Assembly (NCBI GenBank): GCA_903916195.1
Contig: CAIWVP010000062.1
Location: 1 to 33,480, forward strand
Direction of reading: 5' to 3'
DNA from: an uncultured Verrucomicrobiota bacterium
Lineage (GTDB): Bacteria; Verrucomicrobiota; Verrucomicrobiia; Limisphaerales; UBA9464
Length of the DNA: 33,480 bases
Both the position numbers and the translations under genes were made by a program. Shown piece by piece: positions 1 to 8,062 of this stretch (position 1 is the first letter of the stretch; the number at the start of each line of letters is the position of its first letter). The notes below the pieces were generated by a model. That model was not told where the DNA came from. It saw only the letters and a program-made list of their open reading frames with translations, and did no database searches.

Positions 1-95
1 CGTGGCGCTGGCCCACGGTATCCGGGGGTGTCGTCGCTGCGCTCCTCGACCCCCGGCTAATGGCTGACATCGCTCCGCGATGTTCTTGGCGGATC
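1..95 (-). repeat. PVC-type intergenic hairpin repeat (two stem-loops)
   Basis: Two stem-loops lie back to back. The first pairs CCGGGGGT (22-29) with ACCCCCGG (49-56). The second pairs ACATCGC (67-73) with GCGATGT (77-83) around a 3-base loop. Read on the minus strand, the first hairpin translates to the peptide-like string GVEERSDDTPGYRG. Such strings are often mis-annotated as tiny proteins in planctomycete and verrucomicrobial genomes, so I read this as a dispersed non-coding repeat and not a gene. The hairpins are seen directly; the family assignment is from memory and tentative. The left boundary may lie outside the window. Confidence 0.5.
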
Positions 96-224
96 GATAG
101 GCCGCAAGAAACTGAGTTGCGCCCCGATCACCGGGCCGGCCCTGTCGTTGACGCTCCTCCGGCCGGCGCATAGCGTCCGCCTGTGCCCCTGCCGCGCCCT
201 TTCTCCGATCGACCTGCCTCGGGC

Positions 225-1582
225 ATGTCGCGACGGGAGTTGCTGCGCATCGGTGGATTGAGCTGTCTCGGTTTGTCGCTGCCCGGATTGCTCCGGGCCG
301 ACGCGGTCGCCCGGCCGGCTGCCGGTAGTTTCGGGCGGGCGAAGTCCTGCATCTTCCTCTATCTCTCGGGTGGTCCGCCCCAGCACGAGACCTTCGACCC
401 GAAGCCCGATGCGCCGGCCGAGATCCGCGGTGATTTCGGATCCATCCGCACCTCCGTGCCGGGCGTGCATTTCTCCGAGCTGCTGCCGCGGACCGCGCGC
501 ATCGCCGACCGGTTGGCGGTGATCCGCTCGATGAGCACGGACAACAACAGCCACACCGCCAGCGGCTACTGGATGCTCACCGGCTATCCGCACACCGCGC
601 AGGCGGAGGTCCCGGCGAGTCCGGACGATTGGCCGAGTCTGGCGTCGGTGGTGGGCGCGCTGAAGCCGAGCGAGCATTCGCCGTTCTCCTCGGTGCTTTT
701 GCCCGAGATGGTCCACAACGACAACGCACCGCCCGCGCCGGGCCAGGGCGGCGGCTTCATGGGGTCGGCGTGGAACCCGCTCGTGTTCCAATGCGACCCT
801 TCGTTGCCGCGCTTCGAGGTCGACGGTCTGAAGCTGCCCGAGGGCATGTCGCTCGAGCGGCTCGCCGATCGCGGCTCGTTGTTGCGGCAGCTCGACCGGC
901 AGTTCTTGGCGTCGACGCGCAGTGATCCGGTGTCGGCGTTCGGCCGGCTCCAGGAACAGGCCTTCCAGGTCGTCCACTCTTCCGCGGCGCGCGCCGCGTT
1001 CGAGCTGGAGCGCGAGCCGGCGGCGGTGCGCGACCGGTACGGCCGCCACAAGTTCGGCCAGAGCGTGCTGCTCGCGCGGCGGTTGGTGGAGTCCGGCGTC
1101 CGGCTCGTGCAAGTGAACTGGCCGCGCGAACCCGGCGACCAGATGACCGGCAACCCGGTCTGGGACACCCACAAGAAAACTCCTCCCGTCTGCGCGAAGT
1201 GCTCTGCCCGACGTTCGACACCACGTTCTCGGCGCTGGTGACCGACCTCGCGGACCGCGGCCTGCTGGACGAGACCTTGGTCGTCGCCACCGGCGAATTC
1301 GGCCGGTCGCCGCGCATCAATCCCGAGGGCGGACGCGACCACTGGGGCAACTGTTTCTCGCTCGCCGTCGCGGGCGCCGGCATCGCGGGCGGACAGGTCA
1401 TCGGCGCGAGCGACCGGATCGGCGGTTCTCCCTCCAGCCGCCTGCTGCGCCCGCCGGACCTCGCGGCCACGGTCCTGCATCTGCTCGGCATCGATCCGGC
1501 CGCGGAGTTCCTCGACCCGCTGGGCCGTCCTCGTCCGGTCACCAGCAACGGCACCGTGATCCGCGAACTCGCAGGCGTCTGA
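225..1582 (+). pseudogene. DUF1501 family Tat-exported protein, frameshifted
   Basis: This is a DUF1501 (sulfatase-like) protein, a family common in Planctomycetes and Verrucomicrobia and often encoded beside cytochrome-type DUF1549/DUF1553 partners, which are not seen here. The N-terminus has a twin-arginine motif (SRRELL) followed by a hydrophobic stretch ending LLRADA, so export is likely. Family blocks follow in order: FLYLSGGPPQHETFDPKP, LPRTARIADRLAVIRSMS, HTASGYWMLTG and VNWPREPGD. The first frame runs off-family after VWDTHKK near 1178 and stops at 1241. The family sequence resumes one frame back as NSSRLREVLCPTFD, then LVVATGEFGRSP and GGRDHWGNCFS, ending at 1582. Restoring one A to the run at 1176-1179 rejoins both halves. 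It is either a real lesion or a homopolymer sequencing error. A GTG at 183 is an alternative start; ATG 225 places the Tat motif near the N-terminus, as is usual. Confidence 0.85.
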
Positions 1583-1584
1583 CC

Positions 1585-3087
1585 ATGATGGAAACCCCGG
1601 CTCTGGCCGATCGCCTCGTCCCTGCACCGCGTGGCATCCGTCGGTGCGTGCACCGGACGGCCCCGATCCTGGCACCGCTCGTCATCCTGTGGCTGGTCGC
1701 GCTCTCGGCGACCACGGCGCGCGCCGCGGAGACGATGCCCTCCTTCGCCGAGTGGCAGGCCGCGTGCGCGAAGCTGCCGCTCAACCGCGTGCTGGCCGGC
1801 CGGATGCCCCCGAAAGCGCTGTTGCCGCTCCGGACCTTCGCCGAGTTCGACCGCGTCCTGGACGCCTTCTTCGCCCTTGCGACCAACGGCCCGCTGGCAG
1901 ACGCCACCCGCTGGGTCGGCGCCGCGCCCCGGCGCGAAACCTTCCTCGACTTCCAGCGGACGTGGTTCACGTCGCCCCAGCTGCCCTTCGAGCCGTTCGC
2001 GGAGAAGCTCGCGCTGCCCGCCGAAGGCAAGGTCGTGATCCAAGGCGACCTGCACGGCGACATCCATTCGCTGCTGGGGGTCCTCCGCGGATTGCAGGAG
2101 CGGAAGTGGCTCGACGGTTTCGCGCTCACCGAACCGGGTCTGCACCTCGCCTTCCTCGGCGATTACACCGACCGCGGCCTCTACGGGGTCGAGGTGCTCT
2201 ACACCCTGTTCCGCCTCAAGCTGGCCAACCCCGACCGCGTCCACCTCGGACGCGGCAACCACGAGGAGATCGGCCTCGTCTCGCGGTACGGATTCCTTGC
2301 GGAAGGCCGGGCGAAATACGGCCCGGAATTCAACGCCACGAAACTGTTGCGCGCCTATGATCTGCTGCCGGTGGTGACCTACGTCGGCACCGGGACGGAT
2401 TTCGTCCAACTCTGTCACGGCGGCATGGAGCCCGGTTTCTCGCCGGGTCCCCTGCTCGCGGCGGCAGGTCCGGACCGCTTCCAACTCCTGGGCGCGCTGC
2501 GGCAGAAGGCCTTTCTCCGGACCGATTCCGGATGGTTGAAGAGCGACCCCGCCTCGGCCGCGCTCGCCGCCCGGAGCTTCCAAGACTTCACGCCGGAGAC
2601 GCCCACGAGCCCGTCGACCATCGGGTTCATGTGGAATGATTTCACCGTGTTCCGCGACGAACCGGCGTTCGGCCAGGATCCGACCCGGGCTTTCGTCTAC
2701 GGCCAAGCGGCGGTGCGCCATCTGCTCCGTGCCGCCGGGAGCGATGGTGCGGCGCTCCATGCGGTCATCCGGGCTCACCAGCATTCCAGCGCGCCGAACC
2801 CGATGATGCACCGGCTGCTCGCCAGCCGCGGCCTGTTCCGCCACTGGCAGGAGACCGACTCCGCCGACGCCCGGGACGCCGACCCGGCCGCGTTGAAGCA
2901 ACGACTGGAGACGGCGGCGAGCCGGGCGATCCCCGACGGCTCCGTGTGGACCCTGAACGTGATGCCCGACAGCGTCTACGGCGTCGGCTGCGGGTTCAAC
3001 TTCGCGAGCTTCGCCGTGCTGCGTCTCGGACCGTCCTTCGGCGATTGGCGGATCGGCGTCGAGACGGTGGACGTGGCGACGCGTTGA
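1585..3087 (+). CDS. Exported PPP-type metallophosphatase (calcineurin-like)
   Basis: The 500-residue protein carries the full set of PPP phosphoesterase motifs. These are GDLHGD (about 154-159, metal ligands D155 and H157), GDYTDRG (192-198), GRGNHEE (222-228), a downstream CHGGMEPG and RAHQHSS. Such enzymes bind two metals and hydrolyse phosphoester bonds; in bacteria they act on Ser/Thr phosphoproteins or other phosphoesters. A hydrophobic segment at about 28-45 ends at ARAAE and looks like a signal peptide or anchor, implying action outside the cytoplasm. About 100 residues between the leader and the first motif are not recognised. The start is 2 bases after the DUF1501 stop, so the two are probably co-transcribed; two consecutive ATG codons make the exact start ambiguous by one residue. 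The substrate is unknown. Family confidence is high; protein phosphatase activity is inference. Confidence 0.85.
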   Translation: MMETPALADRLVPAPRGIRRCVHRTAPILAPLVILWLVALSATTARAAETMPSFAEWQAACAKLPLNRVLAGRMPPKALLPLRTFAEFDRVLDAFFALATNGPLADATRWVGAAPRRETFLDFQRTWFTSPQLPFEPFAEKLALPAEGKVVIQGDLHGDIHSLLGVLRGLQERKWLDGFALTEPGLHLAFLGDYTDRGLYGVEVLYTLFRLKLANPDRVHLGRGNHEEIGLVSRYGFLAEGRAKYGPEFNATKLLRAYDLLPVVTYVGTGTDFVQLCHGGMEPGFSPGPLLAAAGPDRFQLLGALRQKAFLRTDSGWLKSDPASAALAARSFQDFTPETPTSPSTIGFMWNDFTVFRDEPAFGQDPTRAFVYGQAAVRHLLRAAGSDGAALHAVIRAHQHSSAPNPMMHRLLASRGLFRHWQETDSADARDADPAALKQRLETAASRAIPDGSVWTLNVMPDSVYGVGCGFNFASFAVLRLGPSFGDWRIGVETVDVATR

Positions 3088-3199
3088 GGTTTCGGGCGGA
3101 GACCGTGCCGCTGGCCGACCGGTCCGAAATGGATTCGCCGGGCGACTTCCGCCCGCTAGCCTGGACTCCGTGCAGGAACGGACCTCCGATCACCACAAG

Positions 3200-4474
3200 A
3201 TGCCCGACTCGCCCCCGCTCCGCGTCGCCGAACTTTTCGCCGGCGTCGGCGGTTTCCGCGTGGGGCTCGAGCGCGCGGACCGCGAGGCCGGCCGCGAGGC
3301 GTTCCAGGTCGTCTGGGCCAACCAATGGGAGCCCTCCACGAAGCGCCAGCACGCTTACGAGGTCTATGCGGCGCGTTGGCCGGAGGGACCGCACCAGAAC
3401 ACCGACATCGCCCAGGTCCCGGCGGAAGCGATCCCCGCGATCGACGTCCTCGTCGGCGGTTTCCCCTGCCAGGATTACTCGGTGGCCCGGACGCTGAACC
3501 AGGCCGCCGGACTCGCCGGGAAAAAGGGCGTGCTCTGGTGGCAGATCCACCGGTTGCTCCAGGAAAAGCAGCCGCGCTTCGGCATCTTCGAGAACGTGGA
3601 CCGGTTGCTGAAATCGCCGGCGACGCAGCGCGGCCGCGATTTCGCGGTGATGCTCGCGTCGTTGGCCGACCTCGGCTACTCGGCCGAATGGCGGATGATC
3701 AACGCCGCCGAATACGGCATGCCGCAAAAACGCCGCCGTGTGTTCATCGTCGTGTACCGCGACGACACGCCGCAGGCCAAGCGGTTGCGCAAAGATCCCG
3801 CCGGCTGGATCTCGAAGGACGGCGTCATCGCCAGCGCGTTCCCGGTCTGCCCGCTGCCGCTGCCCGGCATGTTGCCCGGCCAACCGGCGACCTTCCCGCT
3901 CGAAGGATCGTTGAGCGACCTCACCGAGGCATTCAACCTGCGGCGCCGGGACGTCAGCCCGTTCGCGAACACCGGGGTGCTCTGCGGCCGCGAGGTGCTC
4001 ACCACGAAGACCGTCGCCGACCACACCGGACCGCGGCGCACGCTCGGCGACCTCCTCCTGCCGGAAGAACAGGTCCCGCCGCAGTTCTTCATCGCGAAAA
4101 CCGACCTGCCTGATTGGCGGTTCGCGAAGGGCGCGAAGAGCTTGGAGCGGACGAAACGCAACGGGGTGACCTACACCTACGACGAAGGCGCTCTCCCCTT
4201 CCCGGATCCGACCGACCGGCCGGCGCGCACCATCATCACCGGCGAAGGCGGCCCAACGCCGTCGCGTTTCAAGCATGTCGTGCTGACGCCGGGCGGACGC
4301 CACCGCCGGCTGACGCCCGTCGAGCTGGAACGCATCAACACCTTCCCCGACGACCACACGGCGATCCCGCGGGTCACCGACGGCAAGCGCGCCTTCTTCA
4401 TGGGCAACGCGCTGGTCACCGAGATCATCACGCGGCTCGGCCGGTCGCTGGCGCGCTCCGTCGCGGGAACCTGA
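3200..4474 (+). CDS. DNA (cytosine-5-)-methyltransferase
   Basis: This 424-residue C5-cytosine methyltransferase transfers a methyl group from SAM to cytosine in a specific DNA site. Conserved motifs occur in order: motif I VAELFAGVGGF (9-19, SAM binding), motif IV GGFPCQDYS with the catalytic Cys at 90, motif VI FENVDRLL, motif VIII PQKRRRVFIVVY, a variable target-recognition region, then RRLTPVELERINTFPDD and the motif X region GNALV. All catalytic motifs are intact. Upstream GTG 3170 would add ten residues; ATG 3200 was chosen because it begins shortly before motif I. The next gene, a Vsr endonuclease, starts one base after the stop. That pairing is typical of Dcm-like enzymes whose 5-methylcytosine deaminates to thymine. 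No restriction endonuclease gene is adjacent. The target sequence cannot be read from the protein. Base composition matches its neighbours. Confidence 0.93.
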   Translation: MPDSPPLRVAELFAGVGGFRVGLERADREAGREAFQVVWANQWEPSTKRQHAYEVYAARWPEGPHQNTDIAQVPAEAIPAIDVLVGGFPCQDYSVARTLNQAAGLAGKKGVLWWQIHRLLQEKQPRFGIFENVDRLLKSPATQRGRDFAVMLASLADLGYSAEWRMINAAEYGMPQKRRRVFIVVYRDDTPQAKRLRKDPAGWISKDGVIASAFPVCPLPLPGMLPGQPATFPLEGSLSDLTEAFNLRRRDVSPFANTGVLCGREVLTTKTVADHTGPRRTLGDLLLPEEQVPPQFFIAKTDLPDWRFAKGAKSLERTKRNGVTYTYDEGALPFPDPTDRPARTIITGEGGPTPSRFKHVVLTPGGRHRRLTPVELERINTFPDDHTAIPRVTDGKRAFFMGNALVTEIITRLGRSLARSVAGT

Positions 4475-4475
4475 C

Positions 4476-4961
4476 GTGGACGTCCTCACGAAAGCCGGAC
4501 GTTCGGCGGCGATGTCGCGCATCCGCGCCCGGGGCAACGAACGGACCGAGCTGGCGTTCGCGCGGATGCTGCGGGCGGCCCGGCTCACCGGCTGGCGACG
4601 GCATCTCACGATCTTGCTGAAGGGCCTGCGTCCCGGCACCGCGATCGCCAGCGACGGCACGCGGTTCCTGCCCAAGGTGCGGCCGGATTTCGTGTTCCCG
4701 TCCGCCCAGCTCGCGGTGTTCGTGGACGGCTGCTTCTGGCACGGCTGTCCGCGCTGCTACCGGAGCCCGAAGACGCAGAGCGCTTTTTGGCGGACCAAGG
4801 TCGCCCGCAACCGCGAGCGCGATATCTTCCAGACGCGGGCGCTGCGGCAGCGGGGATGGCGCGTTCTGCGGGTACGGGAATGCGCCCTTTCGGTCCGCCG
4901 TTCTCCGGCCACGCTGAGACGGATCAGCAAGGCCTTGGGCGCGACGGCGACGTCCGCCTAG
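4476..4961 (+). CDS. vsr: Very short patch repair (Vsr) mismatch endonuclease
   Basis: Vsr nicks DNA 5' of a T:G mismatch created when 5-methylcytosine deaminates, starting very short patch repair. The 161-residue protein has the family blocks MSRIRARGNERTE (13-25), VRPDFVF with the metal-binding Asp at 71, VFVDGCFWHGCPRC (81-94) and FWRTKVARNRERD. A roughly 20-residue stretch (KGLRPGTAIASDG) between the N-terminal block and the catalytic Asp is longer than in E. coli Vsr. The start is GTG at 4476, one base after the methyltransferase TGA, so translation is likely coupled. It converges with the permease gene on the other strand: both stop codons use the palindrome CTAG at 4958-4961. Its product should protect the sites modified by the neighbouring methyltransferase. 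Confidence 0.92.
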   Translation: MDVLTKAGRSAAMSRIRARGNERTELAFARMLRAARLTGWRRHLTILLKGLRPGTAIASDGTRFLPKVRPDFVFPSAQLAVFVDGCFWHGCPRCYRSPKTQSAFWRTKVARNRERDIFQTRALRQRGWRVLRVRECALSVRRSPATLRRISKALGATATSA

Positions 4962-6061
4962 ACCCCGCGGTCCGCCCGCCACAACAGCGCCCCGCCGATG
5001 CCTTGGAACAGGAAGTTGGGGATCCAGAACATCAGCTCCGGATGGAGGTCCGGGCGGGCTTCAAGCGCTTGGCCGAGGATCACGAAGCTGTAGTAGACCG
5101 TGAGCAGCAGCAGCGCGACCGCGATGCCGATGTTGGTCTCGCGGCGATGGGCGCGGATGCCGAGCGGGATGCCCACCAAGGTGAAGCTGACGCAAGCGAA
5201 GGAGAACGCCAGCTGCCGGTGCAGCTGCACGTCGACCGGCGTGAGGTTGACGCCTTGCGACGCCCGCAGACGCCGTTCGGCGCGCAGTTGCGAGAAGGTC
5301 ATCTCGTTCAGCTTTAGACCCTGCCCGGAAGCCCGTTGGGGAGGCAGCGCGTACGGGATCTCCTCCGTATAGAACGGTTGCAGGTCATCGCCGGTGAGAA
5401 CGAGCCCCTGCACCTTGCGGAGCACGAGCATCGACGGGAACGCGTTGCTGAGGACGAGCTCCGCGGTCGCGGCCCAGACCTCCAGGCTCGGCACCCGGTT
5501 GGTCACGCCGCCGTTCACGAGATTGGTCGTCCCGCTGATGAGCACGTCCCGCAGCTCGCGGCCGCGGACCTCGTGGGCGAAGAGGGTCAGGTCCGGGCCC
5601 AACGACACGTAGCGTCCCTCGGGGATGAACTGCGCCTTGGGATCGCGGAGCACGGAATCCCGGAGCGCCTTGAACGCGACGCGCGAGGCCGGGGCGACCT
5701 GCATGTTCACCACCGCACAGACCCCGCAGAGCAGCACCGATAGCACCACCACCGGCAGCACCAAGGTGACCAGGCTGATCCCGCCCGCGCGCACCGCCGT
5801 GAGCTCTTGATCGGCGCTGAAACGCCCGAACACCAGCAGGGACGCCGTGAGCAGCCCGATGGGCAGCGAGAAGGCCAGCACGAACGGGATGAGCAGGCCG
5901 ACCGCCTTCGCTGCGAGCGCGAACGACGCCTGTCCGCTGGCCATGAGGTCGAGCACCTCGCGCAGCACGTTGCCGAGGAGCAGCACCAACGTGAACACAC
6001 CCACCGTGACCACCAAGGTGGCCGACAGTTGCCGCAACAGATAGAGGTGGAGCGTCCGCAT
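4958..6061 (-). CDS. LptF/LptG family (YjgP/YjgQ) permease
   Basis: LptF and LptG are the membrane subunits of the LptB2FG transporter, which extracts lipopolysaccharide from the inner membrane and passes it to LptC/LptA. The 367-residue protein has the family layout: three N-terminal membrane segments (about 10-31, 50-76, 91-115), a large periplasmic domain of roughly 160 residues, and three C-terminal segments (about 280-300, 308-330, 340-360). The block FSADQELTAVRAGGIS after the second segment is a strong signature. ATG 6061 was chosen because it starts MRTLHLYLLRQL just before the first segment; an upstream in-frame start would add 26 polar residues ahead of it. No second lptF/lptG gene lies beside it, so F versus G cannot be decided. 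It is transcribed divergently from htpG. Confidence 0.88.
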   Translation of the reverse strand: MRTLHLYLLRQLSATLVVTVGVFTLVLLLGNVLREVLDLMASGQASFALAAKAVGLLIPFVLAFSLPIGLLTASLLVFGRFSADQELTAVRAGGISLVTLVLPVVVLSVLLCGVCAVVNMQVAPASRVAFKALRDSVLRDPKAQFIPEGRYVSLGPDLTLFAHEVRGRELRDVLISGTTNLVNGGVTNRVPSLEVWAATAELVLSNAFPSMLVLRKVQGLVLTGDDLQPFYTEEIPYALPPQRASGQGLKLNEMTFSQLRAERRLRASQGVNLTPVDVQLHRQLAFSFACVSFTLVGIPLGIRAHRRETNIGIAVALLLLTVYYSFVILGQALEARPDLHPELMFWIPNFLFQGIGGALLWRADRGV

Positions 6062-6156
6062 AACGATCTCGAAGGGCGGGACTGTGCCCAAGGCCCCGCG
6101 GTCAATCCACCAAGATCCCCGCGGGCGGATCCGGCCCACATCGGTCCATGCCTTCC

Positions 6157-6185
6157 TTGACGGACCCCGGATCGTTTCCTACTCC
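6157..6185 (+). promoter_or_regulatory. Candidate sigma-70-like promoter for htpG
   Basis: TTGACG (6157-6162) and TACTCC (6180-6185) are separated by exactly 17 bases in the htpG/permease intergenic region. The -35 box matches consensus at five of six positions; the -10 box is weak. If real, transcription would begin only a few bases before the htpG ATG at 6197, giving a leaderless or near-leaderless mRNA, consistent with the lack of a Shine-Dalgarno sequence there. No CIRCE-type heat-shock inverted repeat was seen. Inference from consensus only. Confidence 0.3.
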
Positions 6186-6196
6186 TACGCCGACCT

Positions 6197-8041
6197 ATGA
6201 GCGCGACCGAGAAGCACACGTTCCAAGCCGAGATCCAGCAGCTGTTGGACATCGTCATCCACTCCCTCTACACCGACAAAGAGATCTTCGTCCGGGAGCT
6301 CGTCTCCAACGCCGCGGATGCCTGCGAGAAGCTGCGGTTCACCCAGGCCTCGGGCGCGGAAATCCTCCAGCCGGACATCCCCGCCGCCATCACGCTCTCC
6401 TCCGACGAGGCCGCCGGGACGCTGACCTTCACCGACACCGGCATCGGCATGACCCGCGACGAGATGGTGAAGAACCTGGGGACGATCGCGCACTCCGGCA
6501 CCAAGGCCTTCCTCAAGCAGATCGCGGCCGACAAGAAACCGGACGTCGGACTGATCGGCCAGTTCGGCGTCGGGTTCTACGCGGCCTTCATGGCGGCCAA
6601 GCGCGTCACCGTGGAGAGCCGGTCGTGGGCCGCGGGCGAGGTCGGTTGGCGCTGGATCAGCGAAGGCACCGGCGGCTACGAGATCACGCCGGCGGAAGGC
6701 GATCTACCTCGCGGCACCAAGATCACGCTGGAGCTGAAGGACGAGTCGAAGGACTTCGCCCAGGCCGGGACGATCGAGCGGGTGATCAAGCGCTACTCGA
6801 GCTTCGTGCCGTTCCCCATCGAGCTGAACGGATCCAAGGTCAACACCGTCCAGGCGCTCTGGGCCCGCGGGAAGAACGAGATCAAGGACGAGGAGTACGA
6901 CGAGTTCTACCAGTTCATCGGGCACGACCACGAGAAGCCCCTGCTCCGCCTCCATTTCACCGCGGACGCGCCGATCGCCATCCAGTCGCTCCTGTTCGTC
7001 CCGCAGCACAACCTGGAGACCATGGGCATGGGCCGCGTGGAGCAAGAGGTGAACCTCTACTGCCGCAAGGTCCTGATCCAGGCCAAGGCCAAGGGGCTCT
7101 TCCCCGAGTGGCTGCGCTTCCTCAAGGGCGTGGTCGACAGCGAGGACCTCCCGCTGAACATCTCCCGCGAGACCATGCAGGACACCTCGCTGCTCCAGCG
7201 CCTCAACAAGGTCCTGACCAGCCGGTTCCTCAAGTTCCTCGACGAGACCGCCGAGAAGGACCCCGCTGCCTACGAGAAGTTCTACGCCGAGTACCAGCGC
7301 TTCCTGAAGGAAGGCATCGTCACCGACTTCACCCACAAGGAAGCGCTCGGGAAACTCGTCCGCTATGGATCGTCGGCGGTGGAGAAGGGCAAGCTCACCT
7401 CGCTCGCCGAGTACGTGAAGCGCATGCCGGCCGAGCAGACCGAGATCTATTGCCTCATGGCGCCGAACCGCGAGGCCGCCGAGAGCAGCCCGTACCACGA
7501 GGTCTTCCGCGACCGGAAGTTCGAGGTGCTGTTCCTCTTCGACGCGTGGGACGAGTTCGTCATGGAGCACCTGCGCGAGTTCGACGGCAAACCGCTCAAG
7601 CCCGCCGAGAAGGCCGAACTGGACCTCAAGGAGCCCAAGAAAGAAGGCGCGCTCGACGAGACCGCCGCCAAGGGCCTCGCCGAGTGGATCAAGACGTCCC
7701 TCGGCGACAAGATCGGCGAGGTGCGCGTCTCGCAGCGCCTCGTGGACAGCCCCGCGGTCGTCGTGGATTCCGACCGCCACATGACCAACACCATGCGCCG
7801 GATGCTCAAGGCCATGAAGAAGGACGACGAGGCGATCGCCCCGGCCCAGCAGGACCTGGAGATCAACCCGGCGCATCCGATCATCGCCCGCCTCGAGGTG
7901 ATGCGACAGAAAGACCCGGCTTTCGCGGCCGAGGTCACCGAGCAGGTGCTCGATGGCGCCCGCGTCGCCGCCGGCGTGCTCGAGGACCCGCGCGCGATGC
8001 TGAAGCGCATGAACCAGCTGCTGGAACGCGTGCTCGCGTGA
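6197..8041 (+). CDS. htpG: Molecular chaperone HtpG (Hsp90)
   Basis: Bacterial Hsp90 is a cytoplasmic ATP-dependent chaperone that remodels late folding intermediates. The 614-residue length is typical. The N-terminal GHKL ATPase domain is intact: LVSNAADACEKLRF with the ATP/Mg Asn, TDTGIGMT, GTIAHSGTKAFL (lid) and IGQFGVGFYAAFM. The middle domain includes IKRYSSFVPFPI and LPLNISRETMQ, with the conserved catalytic-loop Arg. The C-terminal dimerisation domain ends LLERVLA without the eukaryotic EEVD tail, as expected. ATG 6197 begins MSATEKHTFQAEIQQLLD, matching known family starts. It may share a transcript with the alcohol dehydrogenase 21 bases downstream, although the functions are unrelated. 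Confidence 0.98.
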   Translation: MSATEKHTFQAEIQQLLDIVIHSLYTDKEIFVRELVSNAADACEKLRFTQASGAEILQPDIPAAITLSSDEAAGTLTFTDTGIGMTRDEMVKNLGTIAHSGTKAFLKQIAADKKPDVGLIGQFGVGFYAAFMAAKRVTVESRSWAAGEVGWRWISEGTGGYEITPAEGDLPRGTKITLELKDESKDFAQAGTIERVIKRYSSFVPFPIELNGSKVNTVQALWARGKNEIKDEEYDEFYQFIGHDHEKPLLRLHFTADAPIAIQSLLFVPQHNLETMGMGRVEQEVNLYCRKVLIQAKAKGLFPEWLRFLKGVVDSEDLPLNISRETMQDTSLLQRLNKVLTSRFLKFLDETAEKDPAAYEKFYAEYQRFLKEGIVTDFTHKEALGKLVRYGSSAVEKGKLTSLAEYVKRMPAEQTEIYCLMAPNREAAESSPYHEVFRDRKFEVLFLFDAWDEFVMEHLREFDGKPLKPAEKAELDLKEPKKEGALDETAAKGLAEWIKTSLGDKIGEVRVSQRLVDSPAVVVDSDRHMTNTMRRMLKAMKKDDEAIAPAQQDLEINPAHPIIARLEVMRQKDPAFAAEVTEQVLDGARVAAGVLEDPRAMLKRMNQLLERVLA

Positions 8042-8062
8042 GCAGATCCGGCGCGACCTCCC

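Noticed and set aside
1170-1200. Programmed ribosomal frameshift in the DUF1501 gene
   Set aside because: The codons AAG AAA do not form a slippery heptamer allowing a tandem minus-one slip, and no downstream structure is evident. A base deletion is simpler.
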